From: an uncultured Lachnospiraceae bacterium
GTDB taxonomy: Bacteria > Bacillota > Clostridia > Lachnospirales > Lachnospiraceae
NCBI GenBank assembly: GCA_910584965.1
Contig: CAJUDZ010000004.1
Span: 1-64,000, forward strand
Direction of reading: 5' to 3'
Length of the DNA stretch: 64,000 nt
Position numbers and translations under genes: made by a program. The notes below the pieces were generated by a model, which saw nothing but the letters and a program-made list of their open reading frames with translations, was not told where the DNA came from and made no database searches. Of this stretch, positions 1 through 8,376 are shown piece after piece; positions within the stretch are counted from its first letter, which is position 1, and every line of letters starts with the position of its first letter.

Positions 1-73
1 AAAAGATACTGATTGTTCTGCAAAAGGGATGAGCGCCTTCATGCGTTTGTCGTGCCTTTGGCGGCCTCCGGGC

Positions 74-102
74 TTGCGCTTTTGAATCAGATAGCATATA
101 AT
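74..102 (+). promoter_or_regulatory. Putative sigma-A promoter of rex
   Basis: A -35-like TTGCGC (74-79) and a perfect -10 TATAAT (97-102) are 17 bases apart, about 40 bases before the rex start. The first 140 bases of the window hold no gene I can support; short frames reading in from the left edge end within 85 bases. Confidence 0.45.
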
Positions 103-142
103 GGATATCAATGGAAAGAAATAGATACAGGAGGCAGCATCG

Positions 143-778
143 GTGGAAGAAAAAGAGATTTCACAGGCTGTGATCGGCCGGCTTCCGAGATATTTCAGAT
201 ATCTTGGGCAGCTCAGGGACGAAGGGACGGAAAGGGTATCATCGCAGGAACTGAGCGATATCATGAAAGTTACCGCCTCCCAGATCCGTCAGGATTTAAA
301 TCATTTTGGCGGGTTTGGCCAGCAGGGATATGGTTATAACGTCGGATACTTATATGAGGAAATCGGCAAGATACTGGGGCTTGACAAAGAACACAAGCTG
401 ATTATTATCGGAGCCGGGCATCTGGGGCAGGCGCTTGCCAACTATGTGAATTTCGAACGCAGAGGCTTTATTTTTTGTGGAATATTCGATAACAATCCCG
501 CGATTTACGGCATGAAGATCCGGGATATCGAAGTGCGCCCGATAGAAGAAATGGAAGCGTTTATCAGAAACAATGATATCGATATCGCGGTGCTTACGAT
601 TCCGAAACAGAGCGCCGCGGCCGCGGCGGAACGGCTGGTGTCCTGCGGCATCCGGGCGATCTGGAATTTTGCGCATGTGGATTTGAATGTACCGGAAGAA
701 ATCCAGGTAGAAAACGTACATCTTCTTGACAGCCTGATGAAGCTTTCCTATAATCTGGCTTCCCACAGGAAGGAGTGA
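143..778 (+). CDS. rex: Redox-sensing transcriptional repressor Rex
   Basis: Rex senses the NADH/NAD+ ratio and represses fermentation and hydrogen-metabolism genes when NADH is low. The 211-residue product has the usual length. It has an N-terminal winged helix (about residues 1-80, containing SQIRQDLNHFGGFGQQGYGY, typical of the DNA-binding face) and a C-terminal Rossmann domain with the dinucleotide motif GAGHLG at 90-95. The start is GTG, chosen because AGGAGG at 129-134 lies 8 bases upstream. It is the first gene of the window and is followed after 4 bases by a coiled-coil protein, so the two are probably cotranscribed. Plausible targets here are the hydrogenase and nfnAB operons, but I found no convincing Rex operator in the window. 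Identification is secure; regulatory targets are inference. Confidence 0.96.
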   Translation: MEEKEISQAVIGRLPRYFRYLGQLRDEGTERVSSQELSDIMKVTASQIRQDLNHFGGFGQQGYGYNVGYLYEEIGKILGLDKEHKLIIIGAGHLGQALANYVNFERRGFIFCGIFDNNPAIYGMKIRDIEVRPIEEMEAFIRNNDIDIAVLTIPKQSAAAAAERLVSCGIRAIWNFAHVDLNVPEEIQVENVHLLDSLMKLSYNLASHRKE

Positions 779-782
779 TATT

Positions 783-1424
783 GTGCCTGGCAAAAACGAC
801 GAACTGCAGAAGGCGCTGGCCGGAAAAAATGTCCCGGTTCTGACGCTTGATCATAAGTGGCACAATCTTCTGGCGCCGGCGGAAAAGACGCAGCAGATCA
901 GGGCGCTTGAAGAAAAACTGAACGGGCTTGTCAAACGGCAGGGAAAGGTTACGACAGAGGGAAAGGATATCGTTAAAATCAAGAAAAAGCTGATGAGCGA
1001 AGTCCTTGCGATTGCCGATGCGCTTTCCAAAGACCCCTATAACCAGAAACTGCTGAAAGATATGGAAGATCATGAGCGGCTTTTGAAAGAATGCAACGAA
1101 AAGATGGCCGTTTATGAAGGGGAGAAAAAGGGCCTGCCCGCGGAAATCGATCAGATCAACAGAAAGCTGATGATGGCGACAATGGAGATCTGCTATCGAA
1201 AAATCAGGGAAAATGCGAGAGAAATCAATATACTTGATGACTGGATTAGTCAAATGCGCAGGGAACTGAAGAAAAAGGCCGTCAGAAAGCAGGAAATGGA
1301 AGAAATCAACCACAAGACCTATGCGTATATGCACGATATTTTCGGAGCGGACGTCATAGAGCTTTTTGACAGAAAATATCATCCGGAAGAAACCGGGGCA
1401 ACAGGAAAGAAGAAAAAAAGATAA
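783..1424 (+). CDS. Conserved coiled-coil protein, function unknown
   Basis: This 213-residue, highly charged cytoplasmic protein has no signal peptide or membrane segment. From about residue 35 to 170 it is rich in Lys, Glu, Leu and Met with heptad-like spacing, suggesting a long coiled coil; the C-terminus ends in a Lys/Arg tail. I do not recognise a named family. It starts at GTG 4 bases after rex, with the Shine-Dalgarno AGGAG overlapping the rex stop, so it is translationally linked to rex. The coding frame is full and codon use matches the neighbours, so it is a real gene. A weak hairpin follows it. Confidence 0.8.
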   Translation: MPGKNDELQKALAGKNVPVLTLDHKWHNLLAPAEKTQQIRALEEKLNGLVKRQGKVTTEGKDIVKIKKKLMSEVLAIADALSKDPYNQKLLKDMEDHERLLKECNEKMAVYEGEKKGLPAEIDQINRKLMMATMEICYRKIRENAREINILDDWISQMRRELKKKAVRKQEMEEINHKTYAYMHDIFGADVIELFDRKYHPEETGATGKKKKR

Positions 1425-1425
1425 G

Positions 1426-1458
1426 AATGCGCCGGAATCAGAGATTTTGGCGCATTTT
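1426..1458 (+). terminator. Weak hairpin after the rex operon
   Basis: AATGCGCC (1426-1433) pairs with GGCGCATT (1449-1456) around a 15-base loop, just after the stop of the coiled-coil gene. The following T stretch is short, so termination would be weak or partial. Confidence 0.35.
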
Positions 1459-1503
1459 GGCGTTTGAGCCGCCGCAGTAAACGGGGTTCTGACATGGAGG
1501 CGT

Positions 1504-3093
1504 ATGATGGAATATCTTGTTACACAGGCGGAAATGAAACAATATGACAGCAATACGATTACGCACCTGAAAATGCCGTCGGTCGTTCTGATGGAACGTG
1601 CGGCTCTGGTGACGGTGGAACTGCTTATGAAGGAGCTGGGCGCCGCGGCGTATCGTGTGCTTGTTGTGGCCGGATGCGGCAATAACGGCGGAGACGGATT
1701 CGCGATCGGCCGTCTTCTTCTGCTGCAGGGGTGCCGGGTTGATTTCGTACTGCTGGGCTCCCGCGAAAAGTGCAGCGAAGAGACGGCCCTGCAAATCGAT
1801 ATTCTGGAACGGTACGGGCATTCGCCCTTTGACAGAATCCCGGAAGGTGAATATGATATAGTAATCGATGCAATTTTCGGCATCGGGCTTTCCCGCGAAA
1901 CGGAAGGTATTTACCGGGAGGCGGTCTGCGCGCTCAACCGGATGCACAGTTATGTCTGTGCCGTCGATATTCCTTCGGGCGTTCATGCCGGTTCCGGGCA
2001 GATTCTGGGCTGTGCGGTGCAGGCTGATCTGACGGTTACTTATGGATTTTTTAAATTGGGGCAATTCCTCTATCCGGGGGCAGGATGTTGTGGTAAAATT
2101 TTATGCGGACAGATGGGAATTGATGAACACGGGTTTTTGGGAAAAAAGCCCGGGTTCTATACTTATACTTCTTCGGAAGATGTGCGGCTACCTGCGCGCC
2201 GGCCGGACGGGAACAAAGGGACTTTTGGGAAAGTGCTTGTCATTGCGGGAAGCGAAACAATCTGCGGTGCGGCTCTGATGGCCGGACGGAGCGTTTTCCG
2301 GACAGGTGCGGGAATGGTCCGGATCGTAAGCGCGCGGCAGAACCGGGAAACATTACAGCAGGCGCTGCCGGAAGCGATGCTGACAATTTATGATACGGCG
2401 TTCTGGGCAAAAGAGGAGCCTGATGCCGGATTTGCTGCGGCCTTCCGGGAAGCCCATGACTGGGCGGACTGTATTCTGATCGGACCGGGTATCGGAAAAG
2501 GGAAGGCGGCAAGGTGGCTTCTGGAACAATGTTTGTGTGAGAGCGGCCTTCCGCTCGTTATCGATGCGGACGGACTGAATCTGCTGGTTGAAAAAACGTA
2601 TGAGAAAGAGGGCGGACAGTTCATTCAGGAGATGGTGCGGCAGAGAATGCTTCACCCTGAAAGAAAAATAACTCTGACGCCCCATCTCGGCGAGTTTTCC
2701 AGGCTTTTCGGGTGCAGTATACCGGAAGCTTCTCAAAATCTTACGGATTATCCGAAAGAGCTTGCCGACAGGCTGCATTGTATTGTGGTATGCAAAGATG
2801 CGAGAACGGTCGTTGCCTGTCCGGACAAAGAACAGATTTATCTGAACACATCCGGGAACGCGGGCATGGCAACGGCTGGTTCCGGCGACGTGCTTGCCGG
2901 TATGATCACAGGACTGCTTGCCCAGGGAATGGAAGCGGAAGAAGCCGCGGTCTGCGGCGTATATCTGCACGGTGCGGCGGGAGATATGGCTGCCCGTGTG
3001 CATGGGGAGCGCAGCATGACGGCTGCGGATATCATCGAACAGCTGCCGCGGGTGTTCCGTGCGGTGGAAGAAGGGGAAGAAAAAACATTATGA
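1504..3093 (+). CDS. nnr: Bifunctional NAD(P)H-hydrate repair enzyme Nnr
   Basis: Nnr repairs hydrated NADH and NADPH. The N-terminal YjeF domain epimerises the R and S hydrates, and the C-terminal ribokinase-like domain dehydrates the S form using ADP or ATP. At 529 residues the length fits the fused form. The epimerase phosphate-binding motif GCGNNGGDG is at residues 57-65. The dehydratase begins near residue 237 (NKGTFGKVLVIAGS) and carries the nucleotide-binding signature MATAGSGDVLAGM near residue 456. A GGAGG 3 bases upstream supports the ATG at 1504; the next codon is also ATG. The stop overlaps the alr start as ATGA, indicating translational coupling. Confidence 0.95.
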   Translation: MMEYLVTQAEMKQYDSNTITHLKMPSVVLMERAALVTVELLMKELGAAAYRVLVVAGCGNNGGDGFAIGRLLLLQGCRVDFVLLGSREKCSEETALQIDILERYGHSPFDRIPEGEYDIVIDAIFGIGLSRETEGIYREAVCALNRMHSYVCAVDIPSGVHAGSGQILGCAVQADLTVTYGFFKLGQFLYPGAGCCGKILCGQMGIDEHGFLGKKPGFYTYTSSEDVRLPARRPDGNKGTFGKVLVIAGSETICGAALMAGRSVFRTGAGMVRIVSARQNRETLQQALPEAMLTIYDTAFWAKEEPDAGFAAAFREAHDWADCILIGPGIGKGKAARWLLEQCLCESGLPLVIDADGLNLLVEKTYEKEGGQFIQEMVRQRMLHPERKITLTPHLGEFSRLFGCSIPEASQNLTDYPKELADRLHCIVVCKDARTVVACPDKEQIYLNTSGNAGMATAGSGDVLAGMITGLLAQGMEAEEAAVCGVYLHGAAGDMAARVHGERSMTAADIIEQLPRVFRAVEEGEEKTL

Positions 3094-4271
3094 TAGAGCA
3101 ATATGCGCGGGTATACGCGGAAGTGGATCTGGAGGCGCTCCATTATAATATGGAACAGATGCGCCGGAAAATTTCACCGAATACCCGGATTATGGGTATC
3201 ATCAAGGCGGATGGTTACGGGCATGGAGCGGTTCCGCTCGGCCGGGAACTGGAAGGGATTGATTATGTATTCGGCTATGGTGTTGCCACGGCGGAAGAAG
3301 CATTCATTTTACGGGAAGCGGGACTGAAAAAACCGATTCTGGTTTTGGGATACACGTTTCCCTATGCGTATGAAGAATTGATTGCAAAGGAAATCAGAAC
3401 GGCGGTGTTTCGCTATGATACGCTGGAAGAGCTGGCATCCTGCGCAAAGAAGCAGGGGAAAAAAGCGAAGATTCATATCAAAGTGGATACCGGGATGAGC
3501 AGAATCGGCATCCGGCCCGATGAAAGCGGGCTGGCGTTTATCCAAAAAGCGCTGTCTTATGACGAAGTGGAGGCGGAAGGAATTTTCACACATTTTGCCA
3601 AAGCGGACGAAGCGGATAAGGCACCGGCATTTCGGCAGATTGACCAAATGAGTCGATTTATTGAAACGGCGGAGAAGAAAACCGGATACCGGTTTCCGCT
3701 GAAGCATTGTTCCAACAGCGCCGGAATCCTGGAACTGGAACGGGCCAATATGGATATGGTGCGCGCCGGGATTACGCTGTACGGCCTGTGGCCATCGGAG
3801 GAAGTGAGCCGGGACAGCATTTCTCTGCATCCGCTGTTGTCCTTAAAGAGCAGACTTGTCTGTGTGAAAGAAGTGGAAAAAGGGGCGCAGATAAGCTATG
3901 GCGGCACTTATACGGCGGAGAAAAACATGCGGATAGCGACGGTTCCCGTCGGTTATGGGGACGGTTATCCGAGAGGGCTTTCGGGAAAAGGAACGGTGCT
4001 GATCTGCGGAAAGCGCGCCCCGATTCTCGGAAGGGTCTGCATGGACCAGTTTATGGTAGATGTGGAGAATATACCGGAGGCAAAAGAAGGAACGGAAGTC
4101 ACCCTCATCGGAAAAGAAGGGGAAGACCGGATTACGATGGAAGAGCTTGGCGCGTTATCGGGGCGTTTTAATTATGAATTTGCCTGTAATCTGGGTAAAA
4201 GGATTCCAAGAGTCTATGTAAAAAACGGCAGGGTAACGGATACCAGGGATTATTATAAAGATTTCAGATAG
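3090..4271 (+). CDS. alr: Alanine racemase
   Basis: Alr interconverts L- and D-alanine using pyridoxal phosphate, supplying D-Ala for peptidoglycan. The 393-residue protein has the PLP-binding lysine (K39) in IKADGYGHG. It also has the second catalytic tyrosine region (ISYGGTYTAEK, followed by VPVGYGDGYPRG) and GRVCMDQFMVDV near the C-terminus. The frame is open much further upstream, but the correct start is the ATG overlapping the nnr stop (ATGA), preceded by AAGGGGAAG. The order nnr-alr-mazF is common in Firmicutes. Length and motifs are complete, so it should be functional. Confidence 0.96.
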   Translation: MIEQYARVYAEVDLEALHYNMEQMRRKISPNTRIMGIIKADGYGHGAVPLGRELEGIDYVFGYGVATAEEAFILREAGLKKPILVLGYTFPYAYEELIAKEIRTAVFRYDTLEELASCAKKQGKKAKIHIKVDTGMSRIGIRPDESGLAFIQKALSYDEVEAEGIFTHFAKADEADKAPAFRQIDQMSRFIETAEKKTGYRFPLKHCSNSAGILELERANMDMVRAGITLYGLWPSEEVSRDSISLHPLLSLKSRLVCVKEVEKGAQISYGGTYTAEKNMRIATVPVGYGDGYPRGLSGKGTVLICGKRAPILGRVCMDQFMVDVENIPEAKEGTEVTLIGKEGEDRITMEELGALSGRFNYEFACNLGKRIPRVYVKNGRVTDTRDYYKDFR

Positions 4272-4296
4272 CTTTGTATGTATACCTTCAGAGAAA

Positions 4297-4325
4297 TTGG
4301 CAATACTATTGCTGTCAGTTAGAAT
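4297..4325 (+). promoter_or_regulatory. Promoter of mazF
   Basis: TTGGCA (4297-4302) and TAGAAT (4320-4325) are separated by exactly 17 bases, in the gap between alr and mazF. This gives the toxin gene a promoter of its own, about 30 bases before its start codon. Confidence 0.55.
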
Positions 4326-4353
4326 TGCTGAATTGATTGAAGGAAGTGTGTAT

Positions 4354-4695
4354 ATGAAAAGAGGAGATATTTATTATGCCGATCTGCGGCCGGTTATCGG
4401 TTCGGAACAGGGAGGCGTCAGACCGGTACTTATTATACAGAATGATGTGGGCAACAAGCATAGTCCGACGGTCATCTGCGCTGCGATCACATCGAAGATG
4501 AACAAGGCGAAACTGCCCACCCATATTGAACTGAACGCCAATAAATACGATATGGTAAAAGATTCCGTGATTTTGCTTGAACAGCTGCGGACGATCGACA
4601 AAAAGCGTTTAAAAGACAGAGTCTGTCATCTGGATCAGGAAATCATGAAGGAAGTCAATACAGGATTGATGGTCAGCCTGGAACTCAATACATAG
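4354..4695 (+). CDS. mazF: MazF/EndoA-family mRNA interferase
   Basis: This is a sequence-specific endoribonuclease of the type II toxin family (NdoA/EndoA in Bacillus). The product is 113 residues from the ATG at 4354, which is preceded by AAGGAAG; an upstream in-frame ATG at 4297 lies inside the predicted promoter and would add an atypical hydrophobic leader. Family hallmarks are RGDIYYADL at the N-terminus, GSEQGGVRPVLIIQND, and TVICAAITSK. In Bacillus the antitoxin gene sits directly upstream, but here only about 80 bases separate alr and mazF and no antitoxin-sized frame is present. Activity and control are therefore open; the family assignment is secure. Confidence 0.93.
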   Translation: MKRGDIYYADLRPVIGSEQGGVRPVLIIQNDVGNKHSPTVICAAITSKMNKAKLPTHIELNANKYDMVKDSVILLEQLRTIDKKRLKDRVCHLDQEIMKEVNTGLMVSLELNT

Positions 4696-4708
4696 GAGGG
4701 CTGAGAAG

Positions 4709-4777
4709 ATGGAAGAACGGAAGAGAGGTAGAACAATAATATGGAAGAAAGTGTCACTAACCCGGGAACAGTGCTGA
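4709..4777 (+). other. Short upstream reading frame overlapping the CNNM gene start
   Basis: An ATG at 4709 has the best ribosome binding site in this gap (AGGAGG at 4693-4698, 10 bases upstream). It encodes only 22 residues, basic and ending in EQC, in a different frame from the gene starting at 4741, and it ends inside that gene. It could be a translational leader or chance. Confidence 0.25.
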
Positions 4778-6138
4778 TTTTTTTCGTGCTGCTGCTTTTG
4801 GAAATGATCGTGTACGGTTTTAACTCCGCAACGCAGAACCGGCATGAACAGGAAGACGAACAGAAGGAACCGGACAAAAAAACAGAAAGGCTGCAATATC
4901 TGATTGATAACCCGGCCAAGTACGCGAATGCGATACAGCTCGGCGTGGTAACGGTCAATATGCTGTTCGGCGCGTTATACCTGTACCGTCTGAACGATTA
5001 TTTCGGTTATGTCGTATATCGGATGGCCGTCGGCAATATCAGCGGACTGGCGGGCTGGCATATCAGTTTTCTCGCCATTCTGACCGCGCTGATCGTCACG
5101 GTATGTCTTTTATACATAGTGCTTACATTCGGCGTGCTGATTCCGCGGAAGGCGGCATCGAGATATCCGGATGCGTGGATCCGCGTCTGTATTACGCCCA
5201 TTTATTATTATGTGCGCCTGGTGGCGCCTTTCACGGGATTCGTTTCCATTTCGGCCAAAGGAATTTTGCAGATACTCGGCGTCAAAGGGCTGGATGCGGC
5301 TGCGGATGTGACGGAGGAAGAAATCATTTCCATGATTAACGTAGGACATGAGCAGGGCGTTCTGCTCGCCAGCGAAGCGGAAATGATTACGAATATTTTC
5401 GAATACAGTGAAAAAGAAGCGAAAGACGTTATGGTCAACCGGAATAACATGATTGCGATGGACTGTAACGTGACACTGCAGGAAGCGGCCGCTTTTATTC
5501 TGGAAGAACATAACAGCCGTTTCCCGGTTTATCATGATACGATCGACCATATCGTCGGGATTCTGCATTTGAAAGACGTTATGCGCATGCAGATGAATGA
5601 GAAAATGTTAAGTAAGCCGATCGGAAAAATCAAGGGCCTTCTCAGAGAGCCATTGTTCATTACCGAGACCCGAAAGATCGACGATCTGTTAAAAACCATG
5701 CAGAAAGAAAAAATACAGATGGCAATCGTTGTCGATGAATATGGCCAGACAGCCGGCCTGCTCGCGCTTGAGGACATTCTGGAAGAAATCGTCGGGAAAA
5801 TTCAGGACGAATATGATGAGGAGGAGAGTTACATCAAAGAGAACGGACAGAATGAGTATATCATTGACGGCATGATGCCTCTCGATGAACTGGAAGAACA
5901 GCTTGGCATTTCACTGGAAGAGGAAAACTTTGATACCGTGAACGGTTTTGTCATTTCCCGGCTGGAACATATACCGGAGGAAGGCGAGGAATTTGAATTT
6001 ACGCATCAGGGCTATCAGTTTAAAATCATGGAGGTGAAAGGCCGGATGGTTCAGAACGTGCTCGCGGTCAAAATAACGGAGCCGGAAGAGGGCGGAGAAA
6101 AAAATGACGGAGCGGTTGAAGAGACGGAAGAAAAATGA
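4741..6138 (+). CDS. CNNM/CorC (hemolysin C) family membrane protein with CBS domains
   Basis: This 465-residue protein combines a DUF21/CNNM membrane domain, a cytoplasmic CBS pair and a C-terminal CorC_HlyC domain, an arrangement linked to Mg2+ or other divalent cation export. Hydrophobic segments lie at about residues 8-28, 60-85 and 100-130. The CBS region runs from about 215 to 355 (AKDVMVNRNNMIAM; QMAIVVDEYGQTAGLLALED). The C-terminal domain contains ENFDTVNGFVISRLEHIPEE. The start codon has only a weak ribosome site (GAGAGG), while a stronger one serves a short overlapping frame at 4709. Called hemolysin in older annotation; cation transport is the better supported role. Confidence 0.88.
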   Translation: MEESVTNPGTVLIFFVLLLLEMIVYGFNSATQNRHEQEDEQKEPDKKTERLQYLIDNPAKYANAIQLGVVTVNMLFGALYLYRLNDYFGYVVYRMAVGNISGLAGWHISFLAILTALIVTVCLLYIVLTFGVLIPRKAASRYPDAWIRVCITPIYYYVRLVAPFTGFVSISAKGILQILGVKGLDAAADVTEEEIISMINVGHEQGVLLASEAEMITNIFEYSEKEAKDVMVNRNNMIAMDCNVTLQEAAAFILEEHNSRFPVYHDTIDHIVGILHLKDVMRMQMNEKMLSKPIGKIKGLLREPLFITETRKIDDLLKTMQKEKIQMAIVVDEYGQTAGLLALEDILEEIVGKIQDEYDEEESYIKENGQNEYIIDGMMPLDELEEQLGISLEEENFDTVNGFVISRLEHIPEEGEEFEFTHQGYQFKIMEVKGRMVQNVLAVKITEPEEGGEKNDGAVEETEEK

Positions 6139-6188
6139 TAAGATAAAGTGTTGATAATATCAGGATAAGAGACAAAGGAGAGAGAAAA

Positions 6189-6917
6189 ATGTCAGGACAT
6201 TCAAAATTTGCGAATATTAAACATAAGAAAGAGAAAAACGATGCGGCCAAAGGTAAGATCTTTACGATTATCGGAAGGGAAATCGCGGTAGCGGTTAAAG
6301 AAGGCGGCCCGGATCCGAACAATAATTTCAAGCTGGCTCAGGTAATTGCGAAAGCCAAAGCCAACAACATGCCCAACGATACGATCGAGCGCGGCATAAA
6401 GAAGGCTTCCGGGGATAATGACAGCGTTACTTATAAATATGTTACCTATGAAGGATACGGTCCGAACGGCATCGCGATTATTGTTGACGCGCTGACGGAT
6501 AACAGCAACAGAACGGCGGCCAATGTAAGGAGCGCATTCACCAAAGGGCAGGGCAATATCGGAACGCCCGGCTGTGTTTCTTTCATGTTCGATAAAAGGG
6601 GCCTTATTATTGTGGACAAGGAAGAATGCGATATGGAAGCCGACGATCTGATGATGACGGCGCTCGATGCCGGAGCGGAGGATTTCGCAGAGGAAGAAGA
6701 CAGTTACGAGATTTATACGGCGCCGGACGATCTGGAAGCCGTTGCAGGAGCCCTGAAGGATGCGGGTGTTGAAATGGTATCTTCGGAAGTAACCATGATT
6801 CCGCAGAACTGGGTGGAGCTTACGGACGAAACGGCCATTAAGAATTTACAGCGTACGCTCGATCTGCTGGACGAGGACGATGATGTGCAGGCGGTATATC
6901 ATAACTGGGACGAATAG
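6189..6917 (+). CDS. yebC: YebC/PmpR-family DNA-binding or translation factor
   Basis: This is a cytoplasmic protein of the TACO1/YebC family, described as transcriptional regulators and, more recently, as factors that relieve ribosome stalling. The 242 residues match the family length. The N-terminus MSGHSKFANIKHKKEKNDAAKGK is diagnostic, followed by GGPDPNNNF, NMPNDTIERGIKKASG and YEGYGPNGIAIIVDALTDN. The ribosome site AAGGAGAGAG sits just before the ATG. It is followed immediately by two unusual hairpins before metY. Identification is secure; the molecular role is known only from relatives. Confidence 0.95.
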   Translation: MSGHSKFANIKHKKEKNDAAKGKIFTIIGREIAVAVKEGGPDPNNNFKLAQVIAKAKANNMPNDTIERGIKKASGDNDSVTYKYVTYEGYGPNGIAIIVDALTDNSNRTAANVRSAFTKGQGNIGTPGCVSFMFDKRGLIIVDKEECDMEADDLMMTALDAGAEDFAEEEDSYEIYTAPDDLEAVAGALKDAGVEMVSSEVTMIPQNWVELTDETAIKNLQRTLDLLDEDDDVQAVYHNWDE

Positions 6918-6977
6918 GCTGAAAAGAATTTCTAAGTCTGCAAAAAAACGCAGACTAAGAAATTCTATGTTTCAGCC
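6917..6977 (+). repeat. Long imperfect inverted repeat after yebC
   Basis: Two arms (6917-6941 and 6950-6977) pair over about 25 bases around an A-rich loop. The inner 17 pairs contain a single mismatch and the outer eight (GGCTGAAA with TTTCAGCC) are perfect. No T-run follows directly, so this is not a classical terminator. Confidence 0.6.
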
Positions 6978-7008
6978 GACAGAAACCGCCTTTTCGGGCG
7001 GTTCTGTC
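6978..7008 (+). terminator. Second hairpin before metY
   Basis: GACAGAA-A-CCGCC (6978-6990) pairs with GGCGG-TTCTGTC (6997-7008) with one bulged base and a T-rich loop. It abuts the longer inverted repeat and lies 35 bases before the metY start. With only weak T content after it, it may be a processing or attenuation structure rather than a strong terminator. Confidence 0.4.
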
Positions 7009-7043
7009 AGGTTTGTGGTGAAAAACAGCGAGGGAGGAAAACG

Positions 7044-8330
7044 ATGAGTAAACAATACGAAAAGGAAACAATCTGTGTGCAGTCCGGCTGGCAGCCGAAG
7101 AACGGGGAACCGCGTGTCCTCCCGATTTACCAGAGCACTACATTTAAATACGAGACTTCGGAGCAGATGGGCAGGCTGTTCGATCTGGAAGAAGCGGGGT
7201 ATTTTTATACGAGGCTGCAAAATCCTACCAATGAATATGTGGCGGCCAAAATCTGTGAACTGGAGGGCGGCGTTGCGGCGATGCTCACATCTTCCGGCCA
7301 GGCGGCCAATTATTATGCCGTTTTCAATATCTGTGAAGCGGGAGATCATGTCGTACTGTCTTCTACGGTATACGGCGGAACATTTAACCTGATTACCTGT
7401 ACGATGAAGAAAATGGGGATCGAATGTACGGTCGTAGACCCGGATGATGATGAGGAAACGCTCGGCAGGGCTTTTCGGGAAAATACAAAATGTGTGCTGG
7501 CGGAGACGATCGCGAATCCGGCGCTTGTCGTGCTGGACATCGAAAAATTTGCGCGGCTGGCGCACAGCCATCAGGTGCCTCTGATTGTCGATAATACCTT
7601 TGCTACGCCGATCAACTGCAATCCTTTTGCGTGGGGGGCCGATATCGTGACCCATTCCACAACGAAATATATGGACGGCCATGCGATGTCGGTCGGCGGC
7701 TGTATTGTGGATTCCGGTAATTTTGACTGGGCCGCATATCCGGAAAAGTTTCCGGGGCTCTGCACGCCGGATGAATCTTATCACGGTATCACTTATACGG
7801 AAAAATTCGGCAGAGCCGCGTACATAACTAAGGCAACAAGCCAGCTCATGCGTGATCTGGGTTCCATTCAGGCGCCGCAGAATGCCTTTTTACTGAATGT
7901 GGGACTGGAAACGCTCCCTCTCCGCATGGAAAGACATTGCTATAATGCGCAGAGGACTGCGGAATATCTGGAGGCGCACGAAAAAGTGGCATGGGTTAAT
8001 TATCCGGGACTGCAGAATAATAAATATCATGAACTGGCGCAGAAATATATGCCGAACGGAACCTGCGGCGTCATCGCCTTTGGTTTAAAGGGCGGAAGAG
8101 AGGCTGCCGCACGGATGATGGACAAATTAAAGCTCGCGGCAATCGTCACCCATGTGGCGGACGCGAGAACATGCGTTCTGCATCCGGCGAGCCATACGCA
8201 CAGGCAGATGAACGACGAACAGCTTGTGGAGGCCGGCGTTGCGCCCGACATGATTCGTCTTTCCGTCGGCATTGAAAATGTGAAAGATATTATTGCGGAT
8301 TTGGAGCAGGCCCTTGAAACGGCAGAATAA
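7044..8330 (+). CDS. metY: O-acetylhomoserine sulfhydrylase
   Basis: This PLP enzyme of the Cys/Met metabolism family makes homocysteine from O-acetylhomoserine and sulfide (direct sulfhydrylation). The 428-residue length fits the MetY subgroup, longer than MetB or MetC. The PLP lysine is K208 in THSTTKYMDGHAMSVGG. The N-terminus (ETICVQSGWQ, LPIYQSTTFKYET, GYFYTRLQNPTN) and the C-terminal ADARTCVLHPASHTHRQM are typical. The ribosome site GGGAGG lies 7 bases upstream. The upstream leader folds into two hairpins but shows no SAM riboswitch I can recognise. Together with metH at 51958 it gives a route to methionine. A related gamma-lyase activity cannot be excluded. Confidence 0.92.
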   Translation: MSKQYEKETICVQSGWQPKNGEPRVLPIYQSTTFKYETSEQMGRLFDLEEAGYFYTRLQNPTNEYVAAKICELEGGVAAMLTSSGQAANYYAVFNICEAGDHVVLSSTVYGGTFNLITCTMKKMGIECTVVDPDDDEETLGRAFRENTKCVLAETIANPALVVLDIEKFARLAHSHQVPLIVDNTFATPINCNPFAWGADIVTHSTTKYMDGHAMSVGGCIVDSGNFDWAAYPEKFPGLCTPDESYHGITYTEKFGRAAYITKATSQLMRDLGSIQAPQNAFLLNVGLETLPLRMERHCYNAQRTAEYLEAHEKVAWVNYPGLQNNKYHELAQKYMPNGTCGVIAFGLKGGREAAARMMDKLKLAAIVTHVADARTCVLHPASHTHRQMNDEQLVEAGVAPDMIRLSVGIENVKDIIADLEQALETAE

Positions 8331-8376
8331 ACGAAGGATATAGATTGTCTGCAAAGGCGGACAGATAGGTGCAGAA

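Noticed and set aside
13..339. Frame of 108 codons at the left edge overlapping rex
   Set aside because: It runs out of frame through the rex coding region and through the probable rex promoter.
594..1883. Long minus-strand frame of 429 codons across rex and the coiled-coil gene
   Set aside because: Its composition is that of a reverse shadow, it overlaps confident plus-strand genes and has no family resemblance.
2712..3089. Upstream extension of the alr reading frame inside nnr
   Set aside because: The extra 126 codons are an arginine-rich shadow of nnr; the ATGA-coupled start at 3090 gives the normal family length.
7009..7043. SAM riboswitch before metY
   Set aside because: The leader has two hairpins but none of the conserved S-box core sequences, and it is too short.
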